From J014 sp964486055 (GTDB taxonomy: Bacteria > Acidobacteriota > Blastocatellia > Pyrinomonadales > Pyrinomonadaceae), in NCBI GenBank assembly GCA_964486055.1, contig CAZALE010000004.1:62001-126000 (forward strand): a stretch of DNA of 64,000 nucleotides, given 5' to 3'. The position numbers and the translations under genes are program-made. Positions 1-8,411 of the stretch are shown one piece after another. Positions within the stretch are counted from its first letter, which is position 1, and every line of letters begins with the position of its first letter. The notes beneath the pieces were generated by a model, which made no database searches, was not told where the DNA came from, and saw only the letters and a program-made list of their open reading frames with translations.

Positions 1-71
1 CTCCCCTCACTATACAGAATGATTAAGGTAGCTCGTTATAAATCATCAAGAGAGCATTTAGCTAGAGAAAA

Positions 72-932
72 TTAAACCTCACCACGTTCTTTTTCTATCT
101 CTGTTTCTAATTCAACCACCAATTTTCTGATGGTTGGTTGATCCAAAGGCTCGATTAATCTTAGCGCTTCGTCAAGAACTCTCAGTTGGTATTGTTTCCA
201 ACCGGGTTTACCTGCTACATTTCCAAATTCACCCTCATAGTATGCTGCTCTCGGAGGACGCACTTTTTCAGTTACTTCACGATCTACAGATATGGTCATC
301 GTAGGTATGCCACTTTGCTCAATTTTTCGCGCAACGATCCCGACGGTTTGATGACACAATTTTGAGGCGGGTATCAATAGTGCGGCTTGAACATTATAAC
401 GGTGCAATCTTTCGGTGATTTTCGGAGCCAAATCCTCAGCTACTAATCTGGCATTAGGGATAAATCCACAAAAACTCCACCAGACCTCATTCAATCTGCC
501 AATTACTGCATTTGCCTCATATTCAATAAGTCGATCAATCGGGATCTGGGCGTTTCTGTCTCTTTTGACGTACTGAGGATCGTAACCACGTGCGGCATAT
601 GCTAAGTACTCAGCCTCTACCTCGCGCGGTATCTCACGAAAGCTCACGTCCCCATCCTTCGAAGTCAAATCAAATGGCTTTGTACCATCAATATAAGCTC
701 CAGCAGAGGAAATCAACGCTAAATTCAGCATCGGTAATGCCCTACGCGCTGGAGTAAATGGGGCATATCGATTTTCAACGAATGGATATCCTTTTAAATC
801 TTCGTTGAAATTCCACCTGGAAAAACGCGCCGACCATGAGTCAATATTCTCAATTAATTCTTCTCCGAATTCCAGCCTCTCTTCGATAGGTTCTTCCTTA
901 AGACCTAATACCTCTCTTATGATATTTAACAT
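72..932 (-). CDS. GrdB/PrdB-family (glycine/betaine/proline reductase selenoprotein B-like) protein
   Basis: The 286-residue protein resembles the family of glycine/sarcosine/betaine and D-proline reductase B subunits, which use a selenocysteine or cysteine to reduce small amines. The family-like stretch is around residues 184-207 (LIPASKLCHQTVGIVARK, then the Gly-Ile-Pro-Thr strand). Members that I recall carry a U-x-x-C redox pair there; here it reads Ser190-Lys-Leu-Cys193, so only the cysteine is kept. It is therefore probably not a functional amine reductase of the clostridial type; other reductase subunits are not nearby. It lies 3 bp downstream of the membrane protein gene at 936-1439 on the same strand and is probably cotranscribed with it. 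The family call is fairly firm; the biochemical role is unknown. Confidence 0.7.
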   Translation of the reverse strand: MLNIIREVLGLKEEPIEERLEFGEELIENIDSWSARFSRWNFNEDLKGYPFVENRYAPFTPARRALPMLNLALISSAGAYIDGTKPFDLTSKDGDVSFREIPREVEAEYLAYAARGYDPQYVKRDRNAQIPIDRLIEYEANAVIGRLNEVWWSFCGFIPNARLVAEDLAPKITERLHRYNVQAALLIPASKLCHQTVGIVARKIEQSGIPTMTISVDREVTEKVRPPRAAYYEGEFGNVAGKPGWKQYQLRVLDEALRLIEPLDQPTIRKLVVELETEIEKERGEV

Positions 933-935
933 AGT

Positions 936-1439
936 TCATTCATTAACCCTATGAGATCTTTTTATCACTAAAAAGTAAGCTATGAAAGCAGCAATCATCG
1001 CTACTGATAATAAACTTACCGAGTAACCATGTAATTCCATGTATGCCCTTCGCAATGGATCATCCTCTGCTAGTTCAGAAATAGGTTTCCCTGATTGCTG
1101 GCTCAAGGCTCGCATCCCAGTAACTATGACAAATTGTCCTAGTCCGCAGGCTAAAACCAGAATAGCCAGTAAAATTCTCTCAACCCAGATAATCCAACTT
1201 CTCTCAGCAGATAGAAAGGATAGTACTATTAAAGCAAGACCAATTATTAATCCTGAGTAGTTTATTACCTCTAAAGTTTTATTAACAACAGCTCCTGCCA
1301 TTTCACCAGAGGGCAAAACTGAAAATGCAATTTGCGCAACAGCAAGGCTAAAAAAAATCGCAGCCCCTAACCACAGGGATAATGATAACCCCTTGATACT
1401 TTCTCGCCAGAACTCCTTCATAAAACCCGATTCTGTCAT
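936..1439 (-). CDS. DUF4149/TMEM205-like four-helix membrane protein
   Basis: This 167-residue protein has four hydrophobic helices, at about residues 17-40, 58-78, 87-108 and 139-160. A short polar loop lies between the third and fourth (SQQSGKPISELAEDDPLR). The pattern, including the early Gly-Ala-Ala-Ile-Phe-Phe-Ser helix, fits the DUF4149 (TMEM205-like) integral membrane family, whose function is not established. It is the first gene of a two-gene unit with the GrdB-like gene 3 bp downstream. It diverges from the sensor kinase gene that starts near 1558. Confidence 0.65.
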   Translation of the reverse strand: MTESGFMKEFWRESIKGLSLSLWLGAAIFFSLAVAQIAFSVLPSGEMAGAVVNKTLEVINYSGLIIGLALIVLSFLSAERSWIIWVERILLAILVLACGLGQFVIVTGMRALSQQSGKPISELAEDDPLRRAYMELHGYSVSLLSVAMIAAFIAYFLVIKRSHRVNE

Positions 1440-1557
1440 AAAATGAGGCTTTTAATCAAATCTCGAAGCTAAACTATTCAAAGACTTGCTTTTCTTTTTA
1501 AGCTTGGTGCATAATCTTTGTGCGAAATGTTCTAATATACCTCAAAACCCGCCTGAT

Positions 1558-3561
1558 ATGGATAAAGTAAACAAGTTTTTATCTTCAGTAATTTTACCGA
1601 TTGTGCTAACCCTGATTTCATTACTTGTATTTGAGCTGATTTTAAAACTCATAGATAGGTGGTCTCAGCAACTTTTTACAAGCTTATTTGATCTTCATTG
1701 GTGGGAGTTAACTGCCTTATTGTTGCTCAGTGTTGCCTCTTGGTTCTTTACGCAAAGAATAGGGGCAAGAAAGTTTTTACCTTTCACTGCATTTCTCGCT
1801 CTTATATGGCTTGCGTTGAGTCTTATTGGTAAGAATATATACAATGTGGATTTTCATTTTTCACAGGTTATATTATCTCTTTTTGTCCCTGCCATAGCTG
1901 TGCATTTTAAACAACTCAGGGAGATTGATAATGACTTTACGGAAAACCTGCAAAAGCTATCCTCATTTAGTTATCTTTTTGAAGCTAAAACCGCAGAGCA
2001 AAGAATCGAAAGCACTCTAAAGTTACTTAAAGCAATGCTACCACTATCAGAGGCCATAATATTCTACCTTTTTAATGGCGAGCTAAAACAGGTGGGTAGA
2101 ATGAGAAGTGGTGTCAAATCGCTCGAAGATACTTCAACTGCCAGACAAACTGCATGGCAAGAGCGTATCAAACTCTGCGAGGAATCGATACTTTCTGGAG
2201 AGACTAAAGCCATAACTGATGAGGAAAACAAAAGGGCTCGCATAGCAGTTCCATTGGTTACTGATTCAGAACAAGTAGGAGCGCTATATGTTGAAATAAA
2301 CTCAGATTTTCAGAAGGAAGATCAACACTTATTGGAAGCTATAAGTGAGCAATTGGCCAGGAATTTTCAAAGAAAAGAGATAAGAAAAAAAGGTTTACCC
2401 AATAAAGCCTGGTGGAGTTTCTTATCAACCGAGCTCGCAGAGAATCGAAGGGATTTATTGAAATTGATTAAAAACAATATAAAAGAGCAAGCTCTCAGCG
2501 TTGCAGCGACCTCATACTTGAAAGAAGCGTTTGCCGTTGCTTACCTCGATGGAACCATAGCCTATTTAAATCGCCAAATGAGGCATCTTGCAAATTTGAA
2601 GAATGAAAATTTGGCTGATATAGACTTATTTGGCTTGCTCGATCACTTTAAAACCGAAGTCTTTAATGAGCCACGCCTCGCCCTGAGAAAAATTCTACAA
2701 ACAGGGGAGACTTACGAAAATGAGCTGTTTTTTGAGTCAACAGGCAAAACTCTTAAAATTCAAATAACGCTTGTAGAAGTAGCCTCAAACGATGCTCTAC
2801 ATGAAACAGGGCTATCAACTAAACCAGCCTGTTTTTTGGTAGTAATAAATGACATAACTGCAATAAAGGAAAATGAAAAGCTCAGAAGCGACATGGTCAA
2901 CCTGATGTCGCATGAGATAAGAACCCCACTCACAAGTATTCAGGGCTTTGCCGAGATATTAATGCTGGATGATACAATTTCTGCTGAAAATAAAGAGTAT
3001 ATATCCACTATCTTCAATGAATCTCAAAGACTCTCCAGAATGCTAAACACGTTTCTCTCGATAGCCAGACTTGAGCAATCTGACAAGCAAGAGTTTCAAA
3101 AAATACCAGTCAAGCTCGACAATGTTGTTAGCGAAGTCGTTCAAGAAATGCAAGAAAAAGCGAAACGCAAAAGAATACGCCTTGTAGAAAAATCAGATGC
3201 TAACTTGCCCCCAATAGCAGCAGATAAAGGATTAGTAGCCAAGGCAATTTCTCATTTGATTGATAACGCTATCAAGTATAGCCCTGAGCGCACATCTGTC
3301 ATTATAAGTACAGTGTTAGAACCAGAATACGTGCGGGTAACAGTCGAAGATAGAGGATATGGAATTCCTAAAGAAGAACAAGAAAAAATATGGCAAAAGT
3401 TCTATCGAATAGCTCGCGAGGGACATGATAAAGAAGAGGAATCAACCGGGCTGGGATTAGCTTTAGTAAAGGAAATCGTTGAAAGACATGGTGGATTAGT
3501 GGATGTAGAATCAGAAGTAGGCTTTGGATCAAAGTTTAGTATCAGATTACCGCGCCTATAG
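1558..3561 (+). CDS. Membrane sensor histidine kinase (GAF-PAS-HisKA-HATPase)
   Basis: The protein has about four N-terminal membrane helices (residues 8-115), a GAF-like domain (about 140-270) and a PAS-like segment (about 320-400). A HisKA dimerisation helix carries the phospho-acceptor His452 in MSHEIRTPL, and a HATPase domain follows. Its N box is HLIDNAIKYS, G1 is DRGYGIP and G2 is STGLGLALVKEI. It should autophosphorylate in response to an unknown signal and pass phosphate to a response regulator. No response regulator gene is adjacent, so it is an orphan kinase here. I chose the ATG at 1558. An in-frame TTG at 1486 would add 24 residues containing two Cys that look unlike a natural N terminus. 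Neither start has a clear Shine-Dalgarno site. Confidence 0.9.
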   Translation: MDKVNKFLSSVILPIVLTLISLLVFELILKLIDRWSQQLFTSLFDLHWWELTALLLLSVASWFFTQRIGARKFLPFTAFLALIWLALSLIGKNIYNVDFHFSQVILSLFVPAIAVHFKQLREIDNDFTENLQKLSSFSYLFEAKTAEQRIESTLKLLKAMLPLSEAIIFYLFNGELKQVGRMRSGVKSLEDTSTARQTAWQERIKLCEESILSGETKAITDEENKRARIAVPLVTDSEQVGALYVEINSDFQKEDQHLLEAISEQLARNFQRKEIRKKGLPNKAWWSFLSTELAENRRDLLKLIKNNIKEQALSVAATSYLKEAFAVAYLDGTIAYLNRQMRHLANLKNENLADIDLFGLLDHFKTEVFNEPRLALRKILQTGETYENELFFESTGKTLKIQITLVEVASNDALHETGLSTKPACFLVVINDITAIKENEKLRSDMVNLMSHEIRTPLTSIQGFAEILMLDDTISAENKEYISTIFNESQRLSRMLNTFLSIARLEQSDKQEFQKIPVKLDNVVSEVVQEMQEKAKRKRIRLVEKSDANLPPIAADKGLVAKAISHLIDNAIKYSPERTSVIISTVLEPEYVRVTVEDRGYGIPKEEQEKIWQKFYRIAREGHDKEEESTGLGLALVKEIVERHGGLVDVESEVGFGSKFSIRLPRL

Positions 3562-3790
3562 GTTGGATCAGTGTTTATGTCTGATCGAACTTATTGTAGA
3601 ACTTTAGAGTGTTCAGTGCAAAAACCCCAACCTTAAATCTATTCACCTACACACCCTGATGACTAGTTGATCTAGTAAAATCCACCGTGATTTTTGAAAA
3701 GCTAAATTCGCAAACTATCCAATCACCAAACAAGATTGAAAAATCAAAACCATTCATTCTTAAGACCAAATCACTAAATTCACAGCGCTG

Positions 3791-4558
3791 TTATAAATTT
3801 TCTAAAATCTTTAGAACTTCCTCAGTGTTACTCAAATCCTTTAGTGTCGCATCAGGACCACATTCTAATAGTTCATCGAATCCATGGATTCTACCAGTAG
3901 CTACCGCAAGCACCTTTGCTCCGAAAGTCCTCGCAGTTTTAATATCATTCGGGGTATCACCAATTATCACGAACTGCTGGGGGAGGAAATCAAAGTTGTA
4001 TTTTTCTCTAAACAAACTAGCTGATTGAAAAGCCAAAGCAGTACGGTCACATGAAATCTCCCCAAAAACATTTGGGGCATCAGCAAAGTAACGCCAAAGC
4101 CCAACAGAGGTTAATTTTATCTCTGCAGCGACTGATAAATTACCTGTCAGAAGTGCATTAACAAACACGCCGCGCTTTGTCGAGGTTTGCTCTAAAATCT
4201 CCCTTACTCCAGGTAAGACACTATAACTATCTTCACTGTTACCCAGAGCCCTGAGCATCTCCTCACGAAAAACTTCCAAAAGTTCTTTTTTTCTTTCTAA
4301 TATTGCCTCAGGAGTAATGTTTAAGGACTTAAGCGATTCATACATGATTTGCGTGTCAGTCATCCCCGATGGCATTACTTTGTGCAGATCACCGACTGAA
4401 CCAAAAATACGCTTCATAGTCGGCTCGAAATACTGTTTATACCCTCCACGAACGGTTGAGAGAATAAGAGTGCCATCGATATCCCAAAGTAGGATTTTTA
4501 ACTTAGATAGGTAAACTCTCTGTTGTTCAAAATCATTATCTCCACAAAACATATCCAT
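3791..4558 (-). CDS. HAD-superfamily phosphatase, phosphoglycolate phosphatase-like
   Basis: The protein shows the HAD motifs in order: motif I DIDGTL near residues 26-31, motif II LLTGN near 140, and motif IV IIGDTPNDIKTA near 200. A helical cap lies between motifs I and II, as in Gph/phosphoglycolate phosphatase-type enzymes. It should hydrolyse a small phosphate ester in the cytoplasm through the first Asp as nucleophile; the substrate cannot be read from the sequence. The length (255 aa) is normal. The first 17 residues (MDMFCGDNDFEQQ) may be dispensable, and the true start is uncertain because no ribosome binding site is obvious. It stands alone between the sensor kinase and ttcA. Confidence 0.85.
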   Translation of the reverse strand: MDMFCGDNDFEQQRVYLSKLKILLWDIDGTLILSTVRGGYKQYFEPTMKRIFGSVGDLHKVMPSGMTDTQIMYESLKSLNITPEAILERKKELLEVFREEMLRALGNSEDSYSVLPGVREILEQTSTKRGVFVNALLTGNLSVAAEIKLTSVGLWRYFADAPNVFGEISCDRTALAFQSASLFREKYNFDFLPQQFVIIGDTPNDIKTARTFGAKVLAVATGRIHGFDELLECGPDATLKDLSNTEEVLKILENL

Positions 4559-4633
4559 AAGCCCAAGTTGAAATCTACTGAAGCTGCTCCGATCCAGAAA
4601 GAGTCGTATTCAATGATAATTAGACCTGATTAA

Positions 4634-5512
4634 TTAAGCTTGCTGAAGGACAGGCAGTTTACCGACTTCAGGCTCCGAATGGTCAAAAATAGCGTCCAAT
4701 TCTTTTTTCACAGATCCGTGTCCAGGTGGAATACGTTTTATGAGTGGTTCGAAGTTTTTGAAGTCATAAAGTTTTGTGTCTAAGAGATGCGAGGAGGTCA
4801 CGTTGGATAAGGCAGTCATTATAGAAGAACGAACAAATGGAATCTCTTTTTCTAAATCGTTTATCAACTGCTTCATCCTGGCTCTTTTCAAATTAGGCTG
4901 CGAGCCGCATAAATTGCAGGGGATAATTGGAAATTCGCGTTGCTTCGCATATTCTGCAATCTCTGACTCTAAGCAATAGGCTAAAGGGCGAATCACGGTG
5001 TTTCTACCATCATCAGAACGAAGAACAGGTGGCATAGCTTTTAATTGACCAATGTAAAAAACATTCAGCAGAAAGGTGGAGATTATGTCATCAGCGTGAT
5101 GGCCGAGTGCGATCTTTGTACAACCTTCCCTAATAGCAGTCGAGTAAAGAATTCCTCTGCGCAATCGCGAACATAAAGAGCAATAAGTTTTTCCTTCAGG
5201 AATATGTGCTCTGACTACTGAATAGGTATCCTCTTCGATTATTCGGTAATCGACACCAATGCTCTGCAGATAATTTGGCAAAACCTCTGCAGGAAATCCA
5301 GGCTGCTTCTGATCCAAGTTGACTGCTAGGATGTCAAACTTAACAGGAGAGTGGCGGCGAAGCTCCATCAAAAGATCCAACATCGTGTAGCTATCCTTAC
5401 CACCAGAAAGGCAAACCATTACCCTGTCACCCTCTTCGATCATCGAAAAATCTCTGATTGCCCTACCAACCTTACCCAAAAGCTTCGCCTTTAGTTTCTT
5501 ATTGACTGCCAT
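4634..5512 (-). CDS. ttcA: tRNA 2-thiocytidine synthetase TtcA
   Basis: TtcA activates cytidine 32 of certain tRNAs with ATP and inserts sulfur, using a 4Fe-4S cluster. The PP-loop motif SGGKDS lies at residues 36-41. The CxxC pair C111/C114 (CSLC) and a second pair C199/C202 (CNLCGSQ) match the cysteines that the family uses for the cluster and persulfide. The downstream conserved GHHADD is at about 137-142. The length of 292 aa is close to the usual size. The gene is transcribed away from the bactofilin gene, with 113 bp between them. Confidence 0.95.
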   Translation of the reverse strand: MAVNKKLKAKLLGKVGRAIRDFSMIEEGDRVMVCLSGGKDSYTMLDLLMELRRHSPVKFDILAVNLDQKQPGFPAEVLPNYLQSIGVDYRIIEEDTYSVVRAHIPEGKTYCSLCSRLRRGILYSTAIREGCTKIALGHHADDIISTFLLNVFYIGQLKAMPPVLRSDDGRNTVIRPLAYCLESEIAEYAKQREFPIIPCNLCGSQPNLKRARMKQLINDLEKEIPFVRSSIMTALSNVTSSHLLDTKLYDFKNFEPLIKRIPPGHGSVKKELDAIFDHSEPEVGKLPVLQQA

Positions 5513-5543
5513 AATCTGCGAAGTAAAAAGTTACCATAAAAAC

Positions 5544-5572
5544 TGGAAAATTCATAGTTAGGTTGTTAGAAT
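5544..5572 (+). promoter_or_regulatory. Candidate sigma-70 promoter for the bactofilin gene
   Basis: TGGAAA (5544-5549) is followed after 17 bp by TAGAAT (5567-5572), which matches the -35 at 4 of 6 and the -10 at 5 of 6 positions. It faces the bactofilin gene whose ATG is 54 bp further on. This is a motif match only. Confidence 0.4.
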
Positions 5573-5588
5573 AACGAACTGCAACGAC

Positions 5589-5628
5589 TGGAGGAGAAGT
5601 CTAATAATTTTGGAGGAGAAATCTAATG
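5589..5628 (+). repeat. Tandemly duplicated Shine-Dalgarno/start region of the bactofilin gene
   Basis: An 18-base unit at 5589-5606 (TGGAGGAGAAGTCTAATA) recurs at 5611-5628 as TGGAGGAGAAATCTAATG. The two copies differ at two positions. The second copy contains the real Shine-Dalgarno sequence and the ATG of the bactofilin gene; in the first copy the start codon reads ATA. The message therefore carries two strong ribosome binding sites 22 bases apart, only the second with a standard start codon. Confidence 0.7.
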
Positions 5629-6150
5629 ATAAAGATTGGACGAAGTACAAGTAAAATAGAAGAATCTGTCGTAAAAACACAAACAACCGAAGAAAAATCA
5701 CCAATTGCAAATTCGGCCTCGATCGCAATGGATAACATAACATTGGAGATTAAAGAAGGCAGATTGAGTAATTATGTAGGAAATGGCAGCACACTCACTG
5801 GCGAAACAACCTTTAAAGCCATGATGAGAGTTGACGGTTATCTAAAAGGCAAAATTCATTCAGATGAAGGAACATTAGTCGTAGGAGTAGATGGAAAGGT
5901 TGAAGCTAACATCTCCGTCGGCTCGGCCATAATAAATGGTAAGGTCAACGGAGATATAGTAGCCTCAAAGAAAGTCGAATTAGGAAAAACAGCACATGTT
6001 GTCGGTAATATCCAAACACCAAGATTAAAAATAGATGATGGAGCAGTATTTGAAGGAAATTGCACCATGCTAAAATCTAAGGAAGTACAAAAATCCACAG
6101 ATCTCTCAAGTGTTCACACTGTTAACAAAGAACAAAATCCGAGAAATTAA
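5626..6150 (+). CDS. Bactofilin-family cytoskeletal protein
   Basis: Bactofilins polymerise without nucleotide into filaments that scaffold cell-shape or envelope enzymes. Residues about 45-150 form the beta-helical bactofilin core. It is visible as repeated short strands with alternating Gly and Val/Ile, including DGYLKGKIHSDEGTLVVG, then GKVEANISVGSAIINGKV and GDIVASKKVELG. The N-terminal 40 and C-terminal 25 residues are polar and lower in complexity, as is usual. The length (174 aa) is typical. The ATG at 5626 is preceded at proper spacing by GGAGGAG. No peptidoglycan hydrolase gene, a frequent partner, is adjacent. Confidence 0.92.
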   Translation: MIKIGRSTSKIEESVVKTQTTEEKSPIANSASIAMDNITLEIKEGRLSNYVGNGSTLTGETTFKAMMRVDGYLKGKIHSDEGTLVVGVDGKVEANISVGSAIINGKVNGDIVASKKVELGKTAHVVGNIQTPRLKIDDGAVFEGNCTMLKSKEVQKSTDLSSVHTVNKEQNPRN

Positions 6151-6328
6151 ACGAAGTTTGTGACCAGAAATACACAGGACCTTGTTTAAAGCTGAGCTAT
6201 TAGCCAATGAACGTTGCGTTTTTCTGAAAAATTATCTCAGCTGCTCCGGCCACCAATTTACGTGGATTGTTACTTGATAATCACAAAACCTTGTATAGAG
6301 GCATCTTCTCAGCCATAATTTTAGATTA

Positions 6329-6991
6329 ATGTCAGGTGTTGAACTAGACGAATCGTTCGTAAGCTATCGTGTTACTGCCGAAGAATTAGATAAACTGCTA
6401 GCAAAGGGATGGAGACATTTTGGTATTTATTTTTTTCGTTATGCCAAGGCCTTCAGTGATGGAAATGTTTACAATGTGATACCGCTCAGAATAAGACTTG
6501 AAAAATTCTCACTTTCAAAAAGTTTAAGGAGAATTATCAAGCGAAACAAGGATTTAAACCACACAATTTCTCCGGCAGTGATTGATAATAAAAAGATAAA
6601 TCTCTTCGAGATTCACAAAAGTCGATTCAAACGTGATCAACCAAAATCAATTTATACTTTCATAAACCAGCCTCCGACTTTTCCATATCCTGTAATGGAA
6701 CTCTCTATTTTTAAGGATGAAGAACTAATCGCGGTTTCGTTTTTTGAAATGGCAAAAGAAAGTTTATCTAGCATATACGCGATGTTTAATCCGAGAGAAT
6801 CATCACGTAGCTTGGGCATATACACGATGCTACTCGAAATCGATCTTGCAATTAGCTCTAATAAAAAGTACTACTACCAAGGGTATGCATACAAGGAATC
6901 ATCATTCTACGATTACAAAAAACGTTTTCGTGGTACTGAAATGTTTGATTGGACCACTCAAAAATGGCAAGAATTTCATCAAGATCCTTGA
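6329..6991 (+). CDS. Arginyl/leucyl-tRNA-protein transferase C-terminal domain-like protein (ATE_C fold)
   Basis: The protein resembles the catalytic GNAT-like half of ATE1/Bpt aminoacyl-tRNA-protein transferases, which attach an amino acid to protein N termini. Supporting patterns are GWRHFGIYFFRY, then the VIPLRIRLEKFSLSKSLRRI strand-helix with Arg/Lys, followed by KRNKDL. In the second half the patterns are SSIYAMFNPRESSRSLGIY and YYYQGYAYKESSFYDYKKRF. The N-terminal cysteine-containing ATE_N domain of full-length enzymes is absent, as the protein is only 220 aa. Whether it still transfers an amino acid is unknown. No Shine-Dalgarno site is clear. It is isolated, with about 180 bp on either side that show nothing I recognise. 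Confidence 0.75.
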   Translation: MSGVELDESFVSYRVTAEELDKLLAKGWRHFGIYFFRYAKAFSDGNVYNVIPLRIRLEKFSLSKSLRRIIKRNKDLNHTISPAVIDNKKINLFEIHKSRFKRDQPKSIYTFINQPPTFPYPVMELSIFKDEELIAVSFFEMAKESLSSIYAMFNPRESSRSLGIYTMLLEIDLAISSNKKYYYQGYAYKESSFYDYKKRFRGTEMFDWTTQKWQEFHQDP

Positions 6992-7169
6992 TAATCATTT
7001 ATCTCATCTTGCAATAAACAGAAACTATCCATATGCACTTTGAAAATGGATCAGAATGCAGAGAAAATGAAGAATTTGATAAGTGCGATAAAGATGCATT
7101 CTTCTAATCTTAATGCTTCAGTTACTTAAAAGATAAACTTTCTGTAGTTTATACGGATGGAGAAATAAA

Positions 7170-8411
7170 GTGGTAACATTGAGAGCCTTTAGAGCATTGA
7201 GACCTGTACCAGAAAAAGCAGCACGTGTAGCTGCAGTCCCATACGATATCATATGCGAAGCTGAAGCACGTTCTGTCATTGCCAGAAATCCCCTCAGCTT
7301 CCTCAGAATATCGCTTTCAGAAGCTGAATTCACAGAAAATGCAGATTATTCAAACGATCAGGTTTTCAGTAAAGCCGTCGAAAATCTTCACCAATTTATT
7401 AAAAACGGGATTTTTATACAAGATGCCGAACCTTCAATTTATGTCTATCGGCTTTCGAGTAACACAAGAAAGCAAACTGGAATAGTAGCCTGCTGCTCAA
7501 TAGACGAATACGAAACAGGATTGATAAAGCCACACGAAACTACAAGGCCCGATAAAGTTGAAAATCGAAAAGCCCAGATGCTGGCATTAAAAGCTCACAC
7601 GGGGCTTATTTTTCTGGCATTTCGTAGTAATGAAAAAGTAAAGAATTTAATAAGCAAAGTCACAAACCAAACACCAATATACGATTTCTCATGCGAGGAT
7701 TCCATTAGACAGACGATTTGGCGTGTAAATGAGCCAGATAAAATTATCAGAGCTTTTTCCGACGTCCAAACACTTTACATAGCTGATGGCCATCATAGGC
7801 TTGAAAGCGCGGCCAAGGTTAGGGAAATAATGCGCCGACAGAATCCAACTCATACGGGAGAGGAAGAATATAACTACGTCATGGCTGGAATTTTCCCATC
7901 CGATGAATTACAGATCTTGCCTTACAATCGAATTATCAAAGATTTGAACGGATTAACCAAGGACGAATTCTTAAAAAAACTCACGGAGAATTTCATAATT
8001 CGAGAAACAAAAGAAAAGAAGCCTTCAAAGAGCGGAGATTTCTGTATGTACCTAGGAGACGGCAAATGGCTTAAGTTGAGGTATAAGAAAAATAATGCTC
8101 CGGTTGATGACAGGATAGAAAATCTCGATGTCAGTATTCTGCATAGATTCATACTCTCTCCGATATTAGGCATACAGAATCAAAGAACTGACGCACGTAT
8201 AGAGTTTGTAGGTGGTATATTTGGACCAGAAGAATTGGAAAAATACGTCGATACAGGGCATGCTAAAGTAGCTTTTTCGCTTTTTCCAATATCCATAGAC
8301 GAGCTTTTTGAAATAGCCGACAGCGGTAAAACACTACCGCCTAAATCTACCTGGTTTGAACCAAAATTGAAAGATGGACTTTTGATACATCTTTTCGGAG
8401 ATAAATTATGA
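7170..8411 (+). CDS. DUF1015 (HTH-like) family protein
   Basis: The 413-residue protein matches the widespread DUF1015 family, with the N-terminal signature RAFRALRP...VAAVPYDII and the later LYIADGHHRLESA motif near residue 210. A Tyr-Asn-Tyr-Val-Met-Ala segment follows. The family is commonly found beside serine biosynthesis genes (serA/serC), and it is so here; its biochemical function is unproven. The start is a GTG at 7170 with GGATGGAG upstream. Its stop overlaps the ATG of the next gene (ATGA), which indicates translational coupling in a DUF1015-SDR-serC operon. Confidence 0.9.
   Translation: MVTLRAFRALRPVPEKAARVAAVPYDIICEAEARSVIARNPLSFLRISLSEAEFTENADYSNDQVFSKAVENLHQFIKNGIFIQDAEPSIYVYRLSSNTRKQTGIVACCSIDEYETGLIKPHETTRPDKVENRKAQMLALKAHTGLIFLAFRSNEKVKNLISKVTNQTPIYDFSCEDSIRQTIWRVNEPDKIIRAFSDVQTLYIADGHHRLESAAKVREIMRRQNPTHTGEEEYNYVMAGIFPSDELQILPYNRIIKDLNGLTKDEFLKKLTENFIIRETKEKKPSKSGDFCMYLGDGKWLKLRYKKNNAPVDDRIENLDVSILHRFILSPILGIQNQRTDARIEFVGGIFGPEELEKYVDTGHAKVAFSLFPISIDELFEIADSGKTLPPKSTWFEPKLKDGLLIHLFGDKL

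Noticed and set aside
3565..3592. Weak hairpin GATCAG/CTGATC after the sensor kinase
   Set aside because: The stem is only 6 bp, with no T run, so I do not call it a terminator.
3687..4028. 113-codon plus-strand frame before and over the HAD gene
   Set aside because: Its second half is antisense to the well-supported HAD phosphatase, and its composition is Ser/Asn/Lys-rich without family features.
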